A stretch of DNA of 64,000 nt from Massospora cicadina. Lineage: Eukaryota > Entomophthoromycota > Entomophthoromycetes > Entomophthorales > Entomophthoraceae. The notes beneath the pieces are model-generated. The model did no database searches. It saw nothing but the letters and a program-made list of their open reading frames with translations, and was not told the origin of the DNA. A program made the position numbers and the translations under genes. The stretch's first letter is position 1. The number at the start of each line of letters is the position of its first letter. The stretch is from positions 1 to 64,000 of the forward strand of contig JAKSZP010006707.1 of assembly GCA_022478985.1 (NCBI GenBank), read 5' to 3'. This document shows positions 43,435 through 55,013 of this stretch, piece after piece.

Positions 43435-46075
43435 CTAGGGTGTGGGGGCATCAGCATGGTGGGGGTGGATGAGGGTGAAAATTTGGTTACTATCCTCACG
43501 ATTAGCTTGGTAGACAGTTTCAGCAAGTTCCACTAATTGGTGATCAGTTTGAATGTGGGCATCCAGGAGTTGGGCCAAACTGGCTATATTTTGCCATGTG
43601 ATTTTAGCGGTTGGTTTAAATATTCCTAGGGTATCCACATGTATGACAGCGGCTTCAGCTTTATTAAGTAAATTAGTGATTTTGCCTCATGCTGCTTCAG
43701 GGAAATCAGGGGTAAAGGTGAGTGTGGTCAGACCTTCATAGAATTGAGAAACCAATCGGGACACTGCTTTGCATAGGTTTAGGTAATGGCTGAGGCCACC
43801 GCTGCTAAGGCGAGATGGTGGTCACTTTGGTAGGGGATGACAATGGGTTTAGGAGTGGATCGCTTAGGAGATGGGGATTTGTCAAAATCAGAAATTTAAA
43901 ATTCGGCCTAAACACTATCTAGCGGGCTGAGAGGTTCACTGGAGTCCTCATTAGCTACAACCTTACCTGATACATCATTTTCAGCCTATAAGTCCCATGG
44001 AAATGGTTCACAAGGATAGTAGATGAAGATTTTTGGTGGGTAAGAGTTGAATGGGTACTTGGGTGAGAATTTTGGTCCAGGCCTGATTCTGATTGGCGTG
44101 GGTGAAATTGGGTGGGATAATGTGGGTGGGTGATTTGGTGGGTGCCTATTTCCCACTATGGCCATCAAATGAGAATGTTGAGTGGGAGGGGAAACAAAAC
44201 GCCCCATTTGGAATCCGCCAAATATGGCTCAGAGGACACACCAGAGGAAGTGGCTTGGTGTCAGAATTTTTTGAAATGGTCAAGTCTGAAACAGAGAGGA
44301 CAACTTTGGCGACCATTACTCACCTGAGCCCAAAAGAAATGCTCTGGCGCCGCTGTGATACAAGTATGGAGGATTTTGTTGTGCTATAGCAGGGTAGTGT
44401 GAGATTATGGTGGCAGTGGCGCGAGGTGCATTGTCACAAAATTGACCCTGGGCTCCACTAGTGTGCTAGGCCAACCAGTATGAAGACTGGTGGCCCTTTG
44501 CTGTTTGGCTTCATTGGCATACAAACCCCTACAAGTCCTGTGTCCAACCCACCAAGTAACCACCAATGGCTTCGCCTTTAGCCCCAGGTGTCCTCAACAT
44601 GTGCCCCGGCAAGTCCTACCCCCTTCCTTGGCAGCTCAGGCACTTCCGCGCTGCCCCAACCTCGTGACCCTTCACCAACCCATCTGGGCTTGCCCCAGTG
44701 AGTCCATTCCCCTTCCTAGCGGCTATGGCAACTCCCACACTGTACCCCGCTAGGGTTGGTGGCCTGTCAGCGCATCCTCTGGTAGCCAGCTGGCCAGGTT
44801 CCCATTGGTTTCTCATAAGGAGGAGGCATGGGAGCTGGCAGTGCCAGCCACTCCAGGCATGATCACCCGCGCCTATTGGGGATCTCCTATCCCACCTTCC
44901 CCACTCTAGTTGCACTAAACTACTTCAAACAAACAGGAAAGATGGGAAAATGAGAGATGTTTATTAGGAGGGAATGAACGACTATTTATACTACTTTCAG
45001 GGCTACTGCACCCAAGTACTCTTTGGACAATCAACACGCAAAAACCCTTCAGTCTCTTGATTCCAAACCTCTATCAGATCATAAACTCATTCATTCATAC
45101 TTTATAGAGATTCCCTACAGATCTGCTCATATGATCACCAAATATTAAATTAGGTCAATCCATCCTCAGCATAAGTCGCTGGTTGATCATATATAAATTT
45201 GTAAATAAATAAGACTTTGAGCATTCTCGGCATGAGTCGCTGGCGCTCCAAATTAGTTGGCAGAACCATTTCAGATGATTTGTAATGAATTCATCAGCTT
45301 TCCGCTGGAAACTCCTGCAACAATCTTTGGATGGCATTTCAGCAGCAAACACAGCTTCCGCTGAACCTAAGCTCAATTATACATATAACATTGAATAGCA
45401 TCAAACTAGGCAATTAGCCAGCAAATATGCCCAGCTAACCAAAACCCCTAATTTGGATACTATTGGAAGGATTCATATGGCTAAAATCCCAACATGCATC
45501 AAGGCTCTCTGCTCCATAAGGAACACCAAAGACAAGGTTGGGCTGTGTTCCATAAGCCAGAAGCCCCACCATCAACCAATCATATAATAACTGGGATAAT
45601 AGGTGAGATGGGAGGAATGTGAAGGACACCACCAGTTTGTCTGAAGGAAGGCAAGTTTGGCTGTTAAAAATGGGAATGTTTTTGTAAACTAGGGGAGTAG
45701 AATCTGCTGCTGTAGCATCCTCCTCCATCTGGAAACCAATATCAAAATAGCCCTTAAATGGCCGGAAATCAATAAAGCCAGCCAGTGCAAATGAAGCAGT
45801 GGCTACTTCAATAATTGCCTTATCAGCATTTGGGAACAAGCGCCTGTAGTTGACTCTAAAGTAAATTTGGATATTGGAATGAGGGAGGGCGAGAGGATGG
45901 GGTTGAGAAGGGTGGATGTGCGCCAGGTGGAGCACTAAGTCCCATGGGGGACAAAACGGCCTGAAGAAGATGGTGGTCTATTTGACCCCATGCAAATGCA
46001 TTTACCCGCAGGGCGAAAAATGCTAGGCGGTGGAGTACCACTACCCCACATTGTAGCAGTAGGCGGTGGATCCAT
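43435..46075 (-). pseudogene. O4 ORF1-like protein, split by X3
   Basis: Start at 46,075 (MDPPPTATMWGSGTPPPS). A long frame 45,435-45,935 reads VNYRRLFPNADKAIIEVATA, GFIDFRPFKGYFDIGFQMEE and PNLVFGVPYGAESLDA, then is cut by X3. It resumes at 44,448 (APRATATIISHYPAIAQQ) and reaches the C-terminal ITWQNIASLAQLLDAHIQTD and HHADAPTP. It is the best preserved copy of the RNA-binding-like core. No RT motif occurs anywhere. Confidence 0.78.
44449..45494 (-). repeat. X3: solo-LTR-like repeat inside O4
   Basis: Longest X copy (1,046 bp): left end TGGGCTCC, ACCAGTATGAAGACTGGT hairpin (6-bp stem, 6-base loop), right end CCCAACA. On the minus strand TATAAATAG (44,984-44,990) is followed about 20 bp later by AATAAAC (44,959-44,965), the promoter and poly(A) arrangement of an LTR. 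It lies between homologous halves of the O4 ORF. Confidence 0.72.
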
Positions 46076-46130
46076 AGACATTTTTTTGGAAAATGGGCGT
46101 GGCCAGATGGCTGTGGAAAATTAAACGCTT

Positions 46131-48553
46131 TTTCTTATAAAATTCACATAAAGTGATATCAAGCGGAAAGAAAGGTCAAATCAATGATTCCAATTCAGTG
46201 GCGTTAAATTTGATTTTTCATCAATTTAAGTGGGTAAGGTGACACCATTTGAGGCCTGTGGGTTTACTGAATAAAGAGAATACCCAGGGGTCTATTTACT
46301 ATGTCCACCACAAGGTTCATTAGGCTAGGCCTTTGGGGTCAGGCTGCAGCACCAGAGTCCTGGAGGTGCAGTGCAGTAAATCATGATGGGATCTTGGATT
46401 GTAAAACAACTGGCTGTCCCATGTGGATCTGGGTGTGCTTCATGGGTTTTAGGTAAGGGGGTACCAACTGTGAGAAATTGAGGACTAGCTCACTTATTAA
46501 TGTATTACTGCTTTGATAGTTGGGAGGAGTTTCAGCTGATAAATCCTCAATTATGCTATGTGTCTTATGGTATTTCCTAACCGTTTGGAAGCTCACAAAG
46601 CTATACAACAATAAATGGCTCTTCTGGTCTTCTTTTGGGTATATTTTCTCTCTCTAATTAGGAACTCTCCAGACACAGGTACTTATGACAAGCTCCCCTG
46701 AATGCTTTTCTACACTTCTTATTATGAAAAACAAATTAAGATAAGACAAAAATATGAAAGTATGGAAAGATGATGATTTTATTTTAGGGACAGTCGCTGG
46801 TTTTTTATACCTCTAGGGCATCTCCTGGCCATACTCATCTATTGGATGAATTCATTAAAATCATGCCCTTCCACTATGGATTATGGCAGTGTTTTTATTA
46901 GAATATCCCCAGGTTAATTTGGCCCGTGAATTAACTTAATTAAAATCATTTCAGCCTGATTGGAGGCACTACTACTCTTGTAAGTGGGAAGATTATTAGA
47001 CTTAATATTAGCACCTCAGAGCTGTAAATTCGGCTCTCAATCAGCCTGATTACTTTTTGTCATACAGCTGAAGAAATACAATAAATGGGGAGATTAAAAA
47101 TATAGAGTTTGAATTATGATGCACCCCTAATTGGGACGTCAGCAGGCATCTTAATAGTACTAGGTACTCCCTATTTGGGCCGTCCATGTGCAAGTACCAT
47201 TGTGCCAATTACAATGATTGACATACATTAAAAATAGAACTCTTTAATTGTTTTTGCATTAAAATTTTCAAATGCAATTAGGTTTCTGCCGTAGATTACT
47301 TGGTTCACCCAAGTGGATCCCATAATTATCCATAATGATATTATATCATAGCTATTATTAGCTATGATAATTGGGTCATTTAGATGCAATCAAGGCGATT
47401 TTGAGGTGAATTTGGTTTTTCAGATTATGCAGATAAATTGGGAAGGATAAAAGGATCCATCAATGGGAGTAATCTATTAACATAATAGTCTTCCTGAAGG
47501 GTTTATTCTTGAGTCAACCATCAAAATCTAACACCAACTCAGATCCTCCACTAGATTGAGGCCATGTGGGGGTTTAGGGAGTGAGGAAGAGTACTGCCAG
47601 TGCATGTGGGTTTGATAGCTTGGTGGTTTTTATTTTCTGGGTTGGACTCAGATGTGCCATCAGCGTATTGGTCTAATTCTCTTCTTTGTAGTTGGATGCC
47701 TTCTCCTCTCCATCTGATAGCATAAGAGCACCCTCATTGGTAATATAAAGGGGTGCTCTGTTGGTCTAGTGGTATGGTCTGGTGGGGTCGGTTTCCTTTT
47801 CCATCTTAAACTAGTTTGGGCTCAATATGTTGAGCAGGATATATGCTCTCTTTAAGGTCTGGGGTCTTTTTGTATAATGTCACATGAGAGTTCACCCCCT
47901 GTTTGAGGGAGACCCATAAGGCAACAATTACAAGTTCATTTTGGAGTTGAAGGGAGCCAACTAGCTTCCAGAATGCCTTAATATGGTTGTTTAAATCTGG
48001 AACAAGGGTCCGTTGGTGGACTAGAGTATAGATAAGCTGTGGTTCTGACGTCAAGGTGACTACCATTGATAAAACAATTTCGGAAAAAGAGTGAGGGGCT
48101 CCCCTAAGTGGAAACGCTGGTAAAATACTGTGTTAGTCCACGTTTTCTCCTCACTTTGTAGGGTTTTAAATAGGGCCAACAATTACTGTTCCTCAGAGAA
48201 CTATGTTTCCTATTAATGCAGCTTGGAGTTGCAGTTCAGCCAGAAAATACCAGCACCTACCAGGCTATCTTGAGGCGCAGGAGGTGGGCCCTATCACTGT
48301 CACGTTGGAGGCTGGATCGTTTGAGGGAGGAGATTAGTTGTGCTGCCTAAATGAGAAGCACATGATTGATTGTTTAATTAGTTTAGTCCAGTACCAACAT
48401 GTCAGGAGGGCGCGCACAAGGCCATAAAGGCTTCTTTTGGCTAGCGGCTGACTCATATTTAAAAGTACTTTGGCCATTGACATCACCATAGTTATTAAGT
48501 GGCTAGGTTATTATGTCAGACAATTGGCATTTCAAGGAAAAATTGGCTTCTAC
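46131..48553 (-). pseudogene. Gy-D leader and gag region
   Basis: Between the 5' LTR and O4. Readable minus-strand pieces are 86 residues at 47,806-48,066 (LVPDLNNHIKAFWKLVGSLQ ...) and 76 residues at 46,381-46,611, consistent with gag but without a CCHC knuckle. 46,620-47,550 is AT-rich and contains its own minus-strand TATAAAAAA (46,801-46,809) followed by AATAAA (46,778-46,783), so another solo LTR may be inserted there. Confidence 0.45.
46778..46809 (-). promoter_or_regulatory. LTR-like TATA and poly(A) pair in the Gy-D gag region
   Basis: Minus-strand GAGGTATAAAAAACC then about 20 bp to AATAAAATC. The spacing matches X3 and Gy-G. I could not delimit the LTR it would belong to. Confidence 0.3.
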
Positions 48554-49868
48554 TGTGGTAATACAATACCTACTATAGCATCCATAGTACACGTAGCATC
48601 GCTGTTCTGGGAATTTTGAGTAAGATCCATTGGTAAAGAGGTTTGGAAAATATTAATTTATGACCAATACCATTCCAACTATCAAACTGAGAACCTGTAA
48701 CAACCTTGCCCATGCATCCCAAGATGTGGAGGGAACAATATGTCCAGGTGGGGGTGCTTGTGCTTGTTGTTCTGAATCAGGATCAAGGTTGGGATTGGTC
48801 TGAACATGCACCTTATAGTGGGCAATGGTCGCCATATCTCCAGTTTAAGTATGCTAGGATTCTTATTGACATTCCATTCTATTACAATGTTTCCTTCAAT
48901 ATGGTCTAGAGCGCGGTGGATCAGTTTGGTCAGTTCAGCATTTGGGTCAGTGCAGGGATTGCCGCTCACATATCCATGGGAGGGAGGTTTTATGGTCATC
49001 TCCCCAGGGTGGACTCCTTGGTTTCCTCCATTAAGAGAGGCTACACTAAGATTACTAAGTAAATAGCAACCACCATTATGGAAAATAATGAGTGGGAGAC
49101 CTTCATTGCTCATGGCAATTTTGGCAGGGGGGACTGAATCTTTAAAATTAATAAAATTTAAATTTTTCTGATTTTCTTGAAGTTATCAATTTTAGTAAGG
49201 GAAAGAACAAAATAACTTAGCACTATACTGAAAGGAAGTGCGATGGGTTTTTATATTGAGAAAGGGTAGGAGACACACATTTTCTATGAAAAAATGGAGG
49301 CTGTCAAATTTTCTCAGGGGCACTATGATTTGTCCATAGATATTTTCTCAAGTCGTCCATAGTTTTCTGGGAACTCTAAAATTGGATACAGCGGATTCTC
49401 ATTTGACGCTTTGACTTGGGTACTTTCTCAGCTTTTGAAAGTGCCAAATTTTACTCTATTATTTCCTCTGGGATTGCTTCCCCCACACAAATTTCTTTGA
49501 ACGTTTCATCTGGGAGGTTATTAATTCATTCATTTTAATTTTCCCCTAAGTTTGGGAGTGGTGATTTTTCCCCTTACAAGAGTCTGATTGTAATCCACTA
49601 GTATGATTGAGCATAACTTGGCATATGTCCTTGATTTTATATATGTATGCCTTGGTAGATTCTGCAATGATAGGGGGTTGAGGAACCTTCTGGTTTAAGG
49701 TTGAGAAGGGCGTATTCTGGGTGAAGCGGTGGACACCCACTGCTCACCAAGGGTATGTCCTAGGTCTGTTATTTTCTTTAGCGGCAGTGCTTGAGGACAC
49801 TTCTTTACTTTGTTTGAAAGGGGTGTAGCATCCTGGTCATCCTGATGGCTGTGGCGGGGACCCTTACA
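48554..49868 (-). repeat. Gy-D 5' LTR
   Basis: Uninterrupted 1,315-bp copy; minus strand starts TGTAAGGGTCCCC and ends near CCACA. TATAAAAACCC (TATA at 49,250-49,255) is present. A 143-residue open frame (48,682-49,113) and an overlapping one (48,653-48,835; MATIAHYKVHVQTNPNLDPD) lie in its 3' part, and the second has a similar translation in the 3' LTR copy (HYYQVHVQTDPKLDPNSEQ, about 30,250-30,310). Confidence 0.85.
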
Positions 49869-50689
49869 ATATGTCTTTCATCCATAATGAAGCCCATCTT
49901 TAAACACTAAATACTCATTTTTCTCATTTCTAAATTGACTTAATGTATGTGCTCTCTTATCATCATCCTTTATTCCTGTTTTCTCCCTCATCCCTAGTAC
50001 CTGCTTAGAAAGTTCATATATCATCACTCTTCTATAATTGCATCTTCTTGATCTTCTCTGAAAAAATTAAAAGACTTAGTTTTAATTGGGTTTAGTAATT
50101 ACTAGTTTTTATTCTCAAATCATTTTGACGGCCTGTTCACAACTATTGTCCTCCAGCCTCCCTACCCCAATAGGCGTCTCAGTTGGATTTGAGCTAAAAG
50201 TGGAAAAAATATCTGAATAATAATTAAATTAAATTAAAGAACAAAATAAAGATAAAATAAAAAATTGGAAGTTTCTTTTTCTATATAATATTTTTTATCT
50301 ATTTCTATTTTTGTTTTTATGTGTATATTTTCCATTTAAATAGAATTTACTATAAAATCTAATAATTATATGACCATTAATTACATTTTGTTCACATAGG
50401 CATCAGTTGCCAATTTTTAAAAAATTATTATAGGACCAATCCACATATAATTTACTATCTTTTAGTAACTAAACCTAGAAGTATTGCAATAAGCTATTTT
50501 ATCTTCAATCTGCAAATTTTGAGACGGCAGGTTATTTTTATCAATGTAATTTTTCAGGATGGTTTTCCACCAAATTTTTGTATCATAAGCCAGAAATTGC
50601 AGGTTGATTATAAAAATCTAGCTTATATAAATATTGTTTGGTACTCATCTTTGATGTTAAGTCCAAGTAGAATATAAGATTTGCATTAG
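49869..50689. other. AT-rich stretch without recognisable genes
   Basis: Runs such as AATTAAATTAAAGAAC and TATATAATATTTTTTATC; no frame of note. It lies between Gy-D and the integrase end of Gy-E and may hold the Gy-E 3' LTR. Confidence 0.3.
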
Positions 50690-50863
50690 ATCTGCTCACC
50701 ATCCATACAACAACTTAAAAGGTGTTGCCTCATGGCAGAATTTTAGCTGATGATTTATTAAAACGTCACTAATCTCAGATAACCAAGAGGATATGTTAGT
50801 TGAGATTAATTAGGATTTGTTGCTGCTAATATAACCATCAGAAAAATTCTTTTCCAGCGACAG
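50690..50863 (-). pseudogene. Gy-E integrase, C-terminal part
   Basis: The minus strand reads NISSWLSEISDVLINHQLKF then CHEATPFKLLYGW, matching the (L)xEFAYNNSxHSSTGxSPFELLYG block of gypsy integrases. It is separated from the rest of the core by X2. Confidence 0.65.
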
Positions 50864-51797
50864 TGGGATCTGCTAGTTGGCTAGCCGACCATATGAAGAC
50901 TAATTAGACCTTGTCATTTAACCTTAGGCATCATGGCCAGCAGTGCCAGATGACACCTTGGCATGCCACCCAAGCCATTCAGGGATCTCCCATCCCAGAC
51001 ACCAACCAGTAAGTATAAACATAAACTTAAATCAAAAGGGAGAATAGGCAAAGGGAGATTTTTATTGAAAGGGAAGCTCCAGGTATATTTACAAAAGGGC
51101 TACTGCACCCACCACCTATCAGCTCATTGCTGGACCTTCCAGTCAACCACTCTCTCTTTCTTTCTGCGCTTCTCACTTCCATGGCATTGACCCTCTCACT
51201 CCACCCTTTCCATTGTCCAAATTTGTTTTAGCTCATCCTCAGCCTTGAGTTGCTGGTGAGCCATATAAATTACTTATAAAATTTTTACCAAATTTGTATT
51301 TGACATTTGATTTGCTTAGTAATTATACACTGGAACCTCTTCAGTCGCTTTCTTAACTCAGGATGATTCAGCTCCTGGCTGATGACATACTTTAACTCTT
51401 ATTAGTCGGTTACTTGGTGTTCTGCATACCTTAGGTAACAGCTCATGTTCAACTTTCATTGTCAATTAATACAAAAGATGCTAAAAAACTTTGGCATCTT
51501 AAACTTGGGCTGTCAGTTTCCTCTGACATATAATAAATAAACCAATTGGATCATTCTTGGCTATTAGTCACTGTTATCCTTATACTAAATTGGGGCCATC
51601 AATTGCCCCACTCAATCCTGACTTCCAATATCAACGGAATATTTGGATTTGGCTTGACCCAATTTGGGGAGCAGCATCCTAATAATTGTACTAATAACCA
51701 CGAAATCTAGTCAGTAAGCTATTCCACCAGGACTGGCCTATTTTATTATAAATCCTCTTATATTATTGATGAAACCCATCTGGTTAATTTTCTGACA
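50864..51797 (-). repeat. X2: solo-LTR-like repeat inside Gy-E integrase
   Basis: 934 bp, aligned end to end with X1: TGGGATCTGCTAG at the left, minus-strand AATAAAAATCTCC near 51,055-51,065, CTTCCAGTCAACCACTCTC, CAGCCTTGAGTTGCTGGTGAGCC, and CATCTGGTTAATTTTCTGACA at the right. CAGCGACA to the left (50,856-50,863) and CAGTGACA spanning the right edge may be a target duplication, with some ambiguity about the exact ends. Confidence 0.7.
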
Positions 51798-52500
51798 GTG
51801 ACATTCACTTGTTTACTAATCTTTTTGTTTCCAGATAATATTGAATGTATCCCACAACATAGATGCCCATAAGTTCATCTGGTTGAGGATACATAATAAG
51901 TGAAGTAATTATTAATGTCATGTGAATGACCTTATGGGAGTCATGCCTATGTACTTCTTGTTTCAAAATAAACTTGGCAGCTCTTGTTGCATTGGTATGA
52001 CTTAAGACTCTTGTTTAACCCATCTGGTCATATGGTCAATTATAACAATTATATATATGACTCCTCCAGTGCTGACGCTAAGTGGTCTCATGACATCTAT
52101 GAAGATGGTATGCCATGTGAACTCAAGCCGCATTAAACATATCCCATCACTTCCTTGTGGTGGTTATAAAGTGACTTACCATAACAAAAATACGAAATCA
52201 GCAACATAATGTCTAAAGACTCCCAATATTAGTAACCTAAAGGTGTAATAATGTTTTCTGTATGCCGCTAGGGCTGGCACCTTATGAGCATCTCAGGTAA
52301 TCTCCATTTATTTTTAGTATGGAAACAAAACTTCTTGCCTTTATTATCATGTATACCTTTCCTTTTTCCTCTCCATAAGTACCATAGACTTTTGTAAGCA
52401 ATTTGGACTTCTTGTGATTCATCCCTTAAATTACCATCTATCTAATACTGAAACAAATCATTAGAATGTTGGTGAAAACATAAACTTCAGGTAACCTTAA
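51798..52500 (-). pseudogene. Gy-E integrase core
   Basis: Minus strand: VMRPLSVSTGGVIYIIVIID followed by HMTRWVKQESKSYQCNKSCQ, i.e. the DxxGPLP...YILVAIDxxTRW block with the first catalytic Asp near 52,100. The zinc-binding region would lie at 52,200-52,500 but is unreadable. Confidence 0.65.
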
Positions 52501-53179
52501 CAATCTGTAAGCATATTGAAATATCTTCTACATAGTATTCAATTTTCATTATATGCCTGTAATTTTTAAAGCTCATTACCCTAATATCCCTTTCTTTTCT
52601 CCTTCATTATATAATCAGTGGAGATAAGAACAATCATTTTATAGGTTTTAAAGTGCATCCTATGAAAGCATATAAAAAATTCTTGCGTTCATAAATGACA
52701 TAAAGACATACTCGCTTAGTGTCAGTATAGTTTCTTTAAACTTTATTAGTACTTGGCTCACATAGACAACGGGGTTGTTGTCCTCAATGTCGTCTACTTG
52801 AATCATTATGGCGTTGATTGAGATAAGAGATGCATCTAATTGGAGAATATGTGATTGGGTGACATCTGTATATCAAAATAAATTAATTTTCATTAGTATT
52901 ACATAGGCTTGTTGAGAAATATTTGAGATTCTTTGTTCAAGACACTTTCTTTTTTGACCCTAGAAAATGATATAATGGATTTTCTAACTTACATAGCCTT
53001 GGTGAACAGCAATTATAGCCAACCATCCTAAGATAGACATGCGCATCTCAAACACTCTTTGTGATTGTTATTATTCATTTACTTATATTTTCTGGGGATG
53101 ATGTTGTAACTTTTTCTAGAAATATAAAAGAGCCTAAGCATATAGCTCTACCTTGAAGAAATGATATTTCATCAGCTTG

Positions 53180-53700
53180 ACTTTTAGTTTAGCACCAGCC
53201 AATTGTTGAAACACTTCTTAGAGTTGAATAATAAGGGCGATGAATGTTATGCTAATGACGTTAAAGTCATTTAAGTAAAACTAAGACACAGGAAAACTTT
53301 AAATTAGCAAAGATGTTATCCATAACCCCTTGTAAAATAGCAGGCATATTACAAAGCCCTTGCAACATCCTCATTGGGGTGATAAAGCCCTTGATCTGTT
53401 TTAATAGCATATTTCTTTTGACACTCATGGAGAAAATCAATTTGCAAATACTTAAAATAAGGTCCATTGGGGAGAAAAGTTTTTGGCTCTGCCAAGACAA
53501 TCTAAAGCATAAACTTCTCTAAGCAAAGGGTAAAAATCCTTCTTAGTTATTTTGTTAAGGCTTAGATATTCAATAATGACTAAACTCAAACTATTTTTTA
53601 ATATCAAAATGGGCTAGCCTATGGATTGAAGATAGCACAAATAAACTATTTTCAAACAACTTTTAAATTTATTCGGAACCAGTGCCTCAATGGCTCTCAT
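53180..53700 (-). pseudogene. Gy-E reverse transcriptase
   Basis: A 77-residue minus-strand frame reads LFSPMDLILSICKLIFSMSV, KRNMLLKQIKGFITPMRMLQ and GLCNMPAILQGVMDNIFANL. This covers the KxDLxSGYxQI through GLxNAPATFQxxMN blocks. The Y-x-D-D box just downstream (about 53,270) reads CVLVLLK, so it is lost. Sequence at 53,700-55,013 should hold RT fingers, protease and gag but only stop-rich fragments are visible. Confidence 0.65.
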
Positions 53701-54997
53701 CTTAAAACCAGAATTATCAAAATTAGTTCCAATCTCCCAGTATTAACCTTGTGAATGTTTTTTGCGCAGCCAAGGTCATAATTATTTTGAGCAAATCAAG
53801 TGGTACTTCTAAAATAGGACTTGAACTTCCCCTTCTGAAACTCCACTAGTCTTGTTAACTAATTCAATTGATATTTACATCCACGTCTTTGACAGCTTCT
53901 CCAAGTAATCCCGTCATATCCAGGTTGTTAAAATCTTGAACGCCCATGATTACCATTACAGGGATCATATAGGAAAATGCAATAGTTTAATTTTACACGC
54001 ATGATTTGATTCTTTCTTAGATTAGCAACTAAAAAAATTTCTCCACAACCTGAAACTAGAATCCCTAAGCTATACAAGGTTTAATTCTAAATTTTACATG
54101 AATCATTAATTTCTTTTTAAAGTTATCAGGATTTATAGTATCAAATCCAAATTTAATTACATATTGCATCATGGACTGAATAATGATCACTATCTTAGCC
54201 CAAATAGAATTTTATTATATCCTTCATGTGGGTAGGCATACTTTGTACACTTTTTTGAATTTTTTCAGATAAGAATAACGCCAACTTTATAAATTAGATT
54301 CACAAATTTATACCTTCTAATTGCAATAAAACCCCTTTCCAGTTGTAAAGCAATCACAACGTCTGTCACAGAGTTTTTAATGCGTTTCCATAAAGTCACA
54401 TTTGCATCATACTTTCTTAAGAACTTGTTACTAATGAGATCAAAAGTGGTAGGGCAACATAATTGCTAGTGCAGAGACAACCAATGATTATAAATTAGGG
54501 GAAAGAACTATAAGCCCTACTTGAGGTGATAGAATTGGGTTCCACCGTCCCATATCCCTTCTTGGTGTTCTGGATTTGGCGTAATATGACCATTTTTGGA
54601 AAATTTGGTCAAGATGATATTTAGAGAACCACTATTGATGATGCATTATCTTTTCCATGTTTGACCAAAGTGTCTGCATATGTACACTCAGAGTATTCAG
54701 AAAGGCTGTTTACTGTGAGTATAGCTTTTTTGCTTACCAATTATAAAGTATGGATCAAATTGGGCGTAAATTTTAGGGAATAACTCCCAAATGGTAATCA
54801 TATGAATTTTGACATTGATTTCATTTAGTTTAAACTAAATCTTTTTTCCGCATATTTGGTGTTTCTCATTTTATTGACTAGTTGTAAGTCGTAGGGTCAA
54901 GGCACTTATAGTTTAATATTAAGTCAATCTTCTTACCCGTGATCCTGTTCATTTATACTAAAGAACAGCCTGAGATATCTCAAAATTAGGATGATAA

Positions 54998-55013
54998 AAC
55001 ATGATTATCCTCC
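54998..55013. repeat. Target-site duplication of O5 (left)
   Basis: AACATGATTATCCTCC here and AACATAATTGTCCTCC at 56,904-56,919, with two transitions in 16 bp. This is the length expected of target-primed non-LTR insertion. Confidence 0.88.

Larger units (their letters stand above)
43191..46130 (-). mobile_element. O4: ORF1-only element carrying X3
   Basis: The minus strand starts near 46,130 and ends in GTCCATCATCTGGTTGGTGT and an A-rich end (AATAAAAATAAAAATTC, 43,191-43,205). TTTCTTAAAATCA (43,171-43,183) and TTTCTTATAAAATTCA (46,131-46,146) are a probable target duplication. Without X3 (1,046 bp) it is about 1.89 kb, the same as O5 and close to O3. It separates Gy-D gag from protease. Confidence 0.8.
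30043..49868 (-). mobile_element. Gy-D: Ty3/gypsy element carrying nested insertions
   Basis: Matching LTRs lie at 48,554-49,868 (5', 1,315 bp) and 30,043-30,550 plus 38,644-39,433 (3', about 1.3 kb once LINE-2 is removed). Between them minus-strand gag, protease, RT, RNase H and integrase follow in order, with a purine-rich tract next to the 3' LTR. LINE-2 (8.08 kb with its own passengers) sits in the 3' LTR and O4 (2.94 kb with X3) between gag and protease. I found no clean 5-bp target duplication. The equal LTR lengths after excision strongly support the reconstruction. Confidence 0.82.
50690..55013 (-). mobile_element. Gy-E: decayed gypsy element interrupted by X2 and O5
   Basis: Integrase (50,690-50,863 and 51,798-52,500) and RT (53,180-53,600) remnants lie on the minus strand in gypsy order. 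X2 sits within integrase, and O5 inserted at 55,013 in what should be the gag/leader side. LTRs were not identified. The RT phrase LLxGLCNMPAILQGVMDNIF resembles Gy-F (LLQGLCNAPATFPCAMDGLL), so the two belong to one lineage in opposite orientation. Confidence 0.62.

Noticed and set aside
47759..47800. tRNA-like GTTGGTCTAGTGGTATGG
   Set aside because: It resembles the D-arm of Glu/Gly-type tRNAs, but no anticodon or T arm follows, so it is treated as chance similarity.
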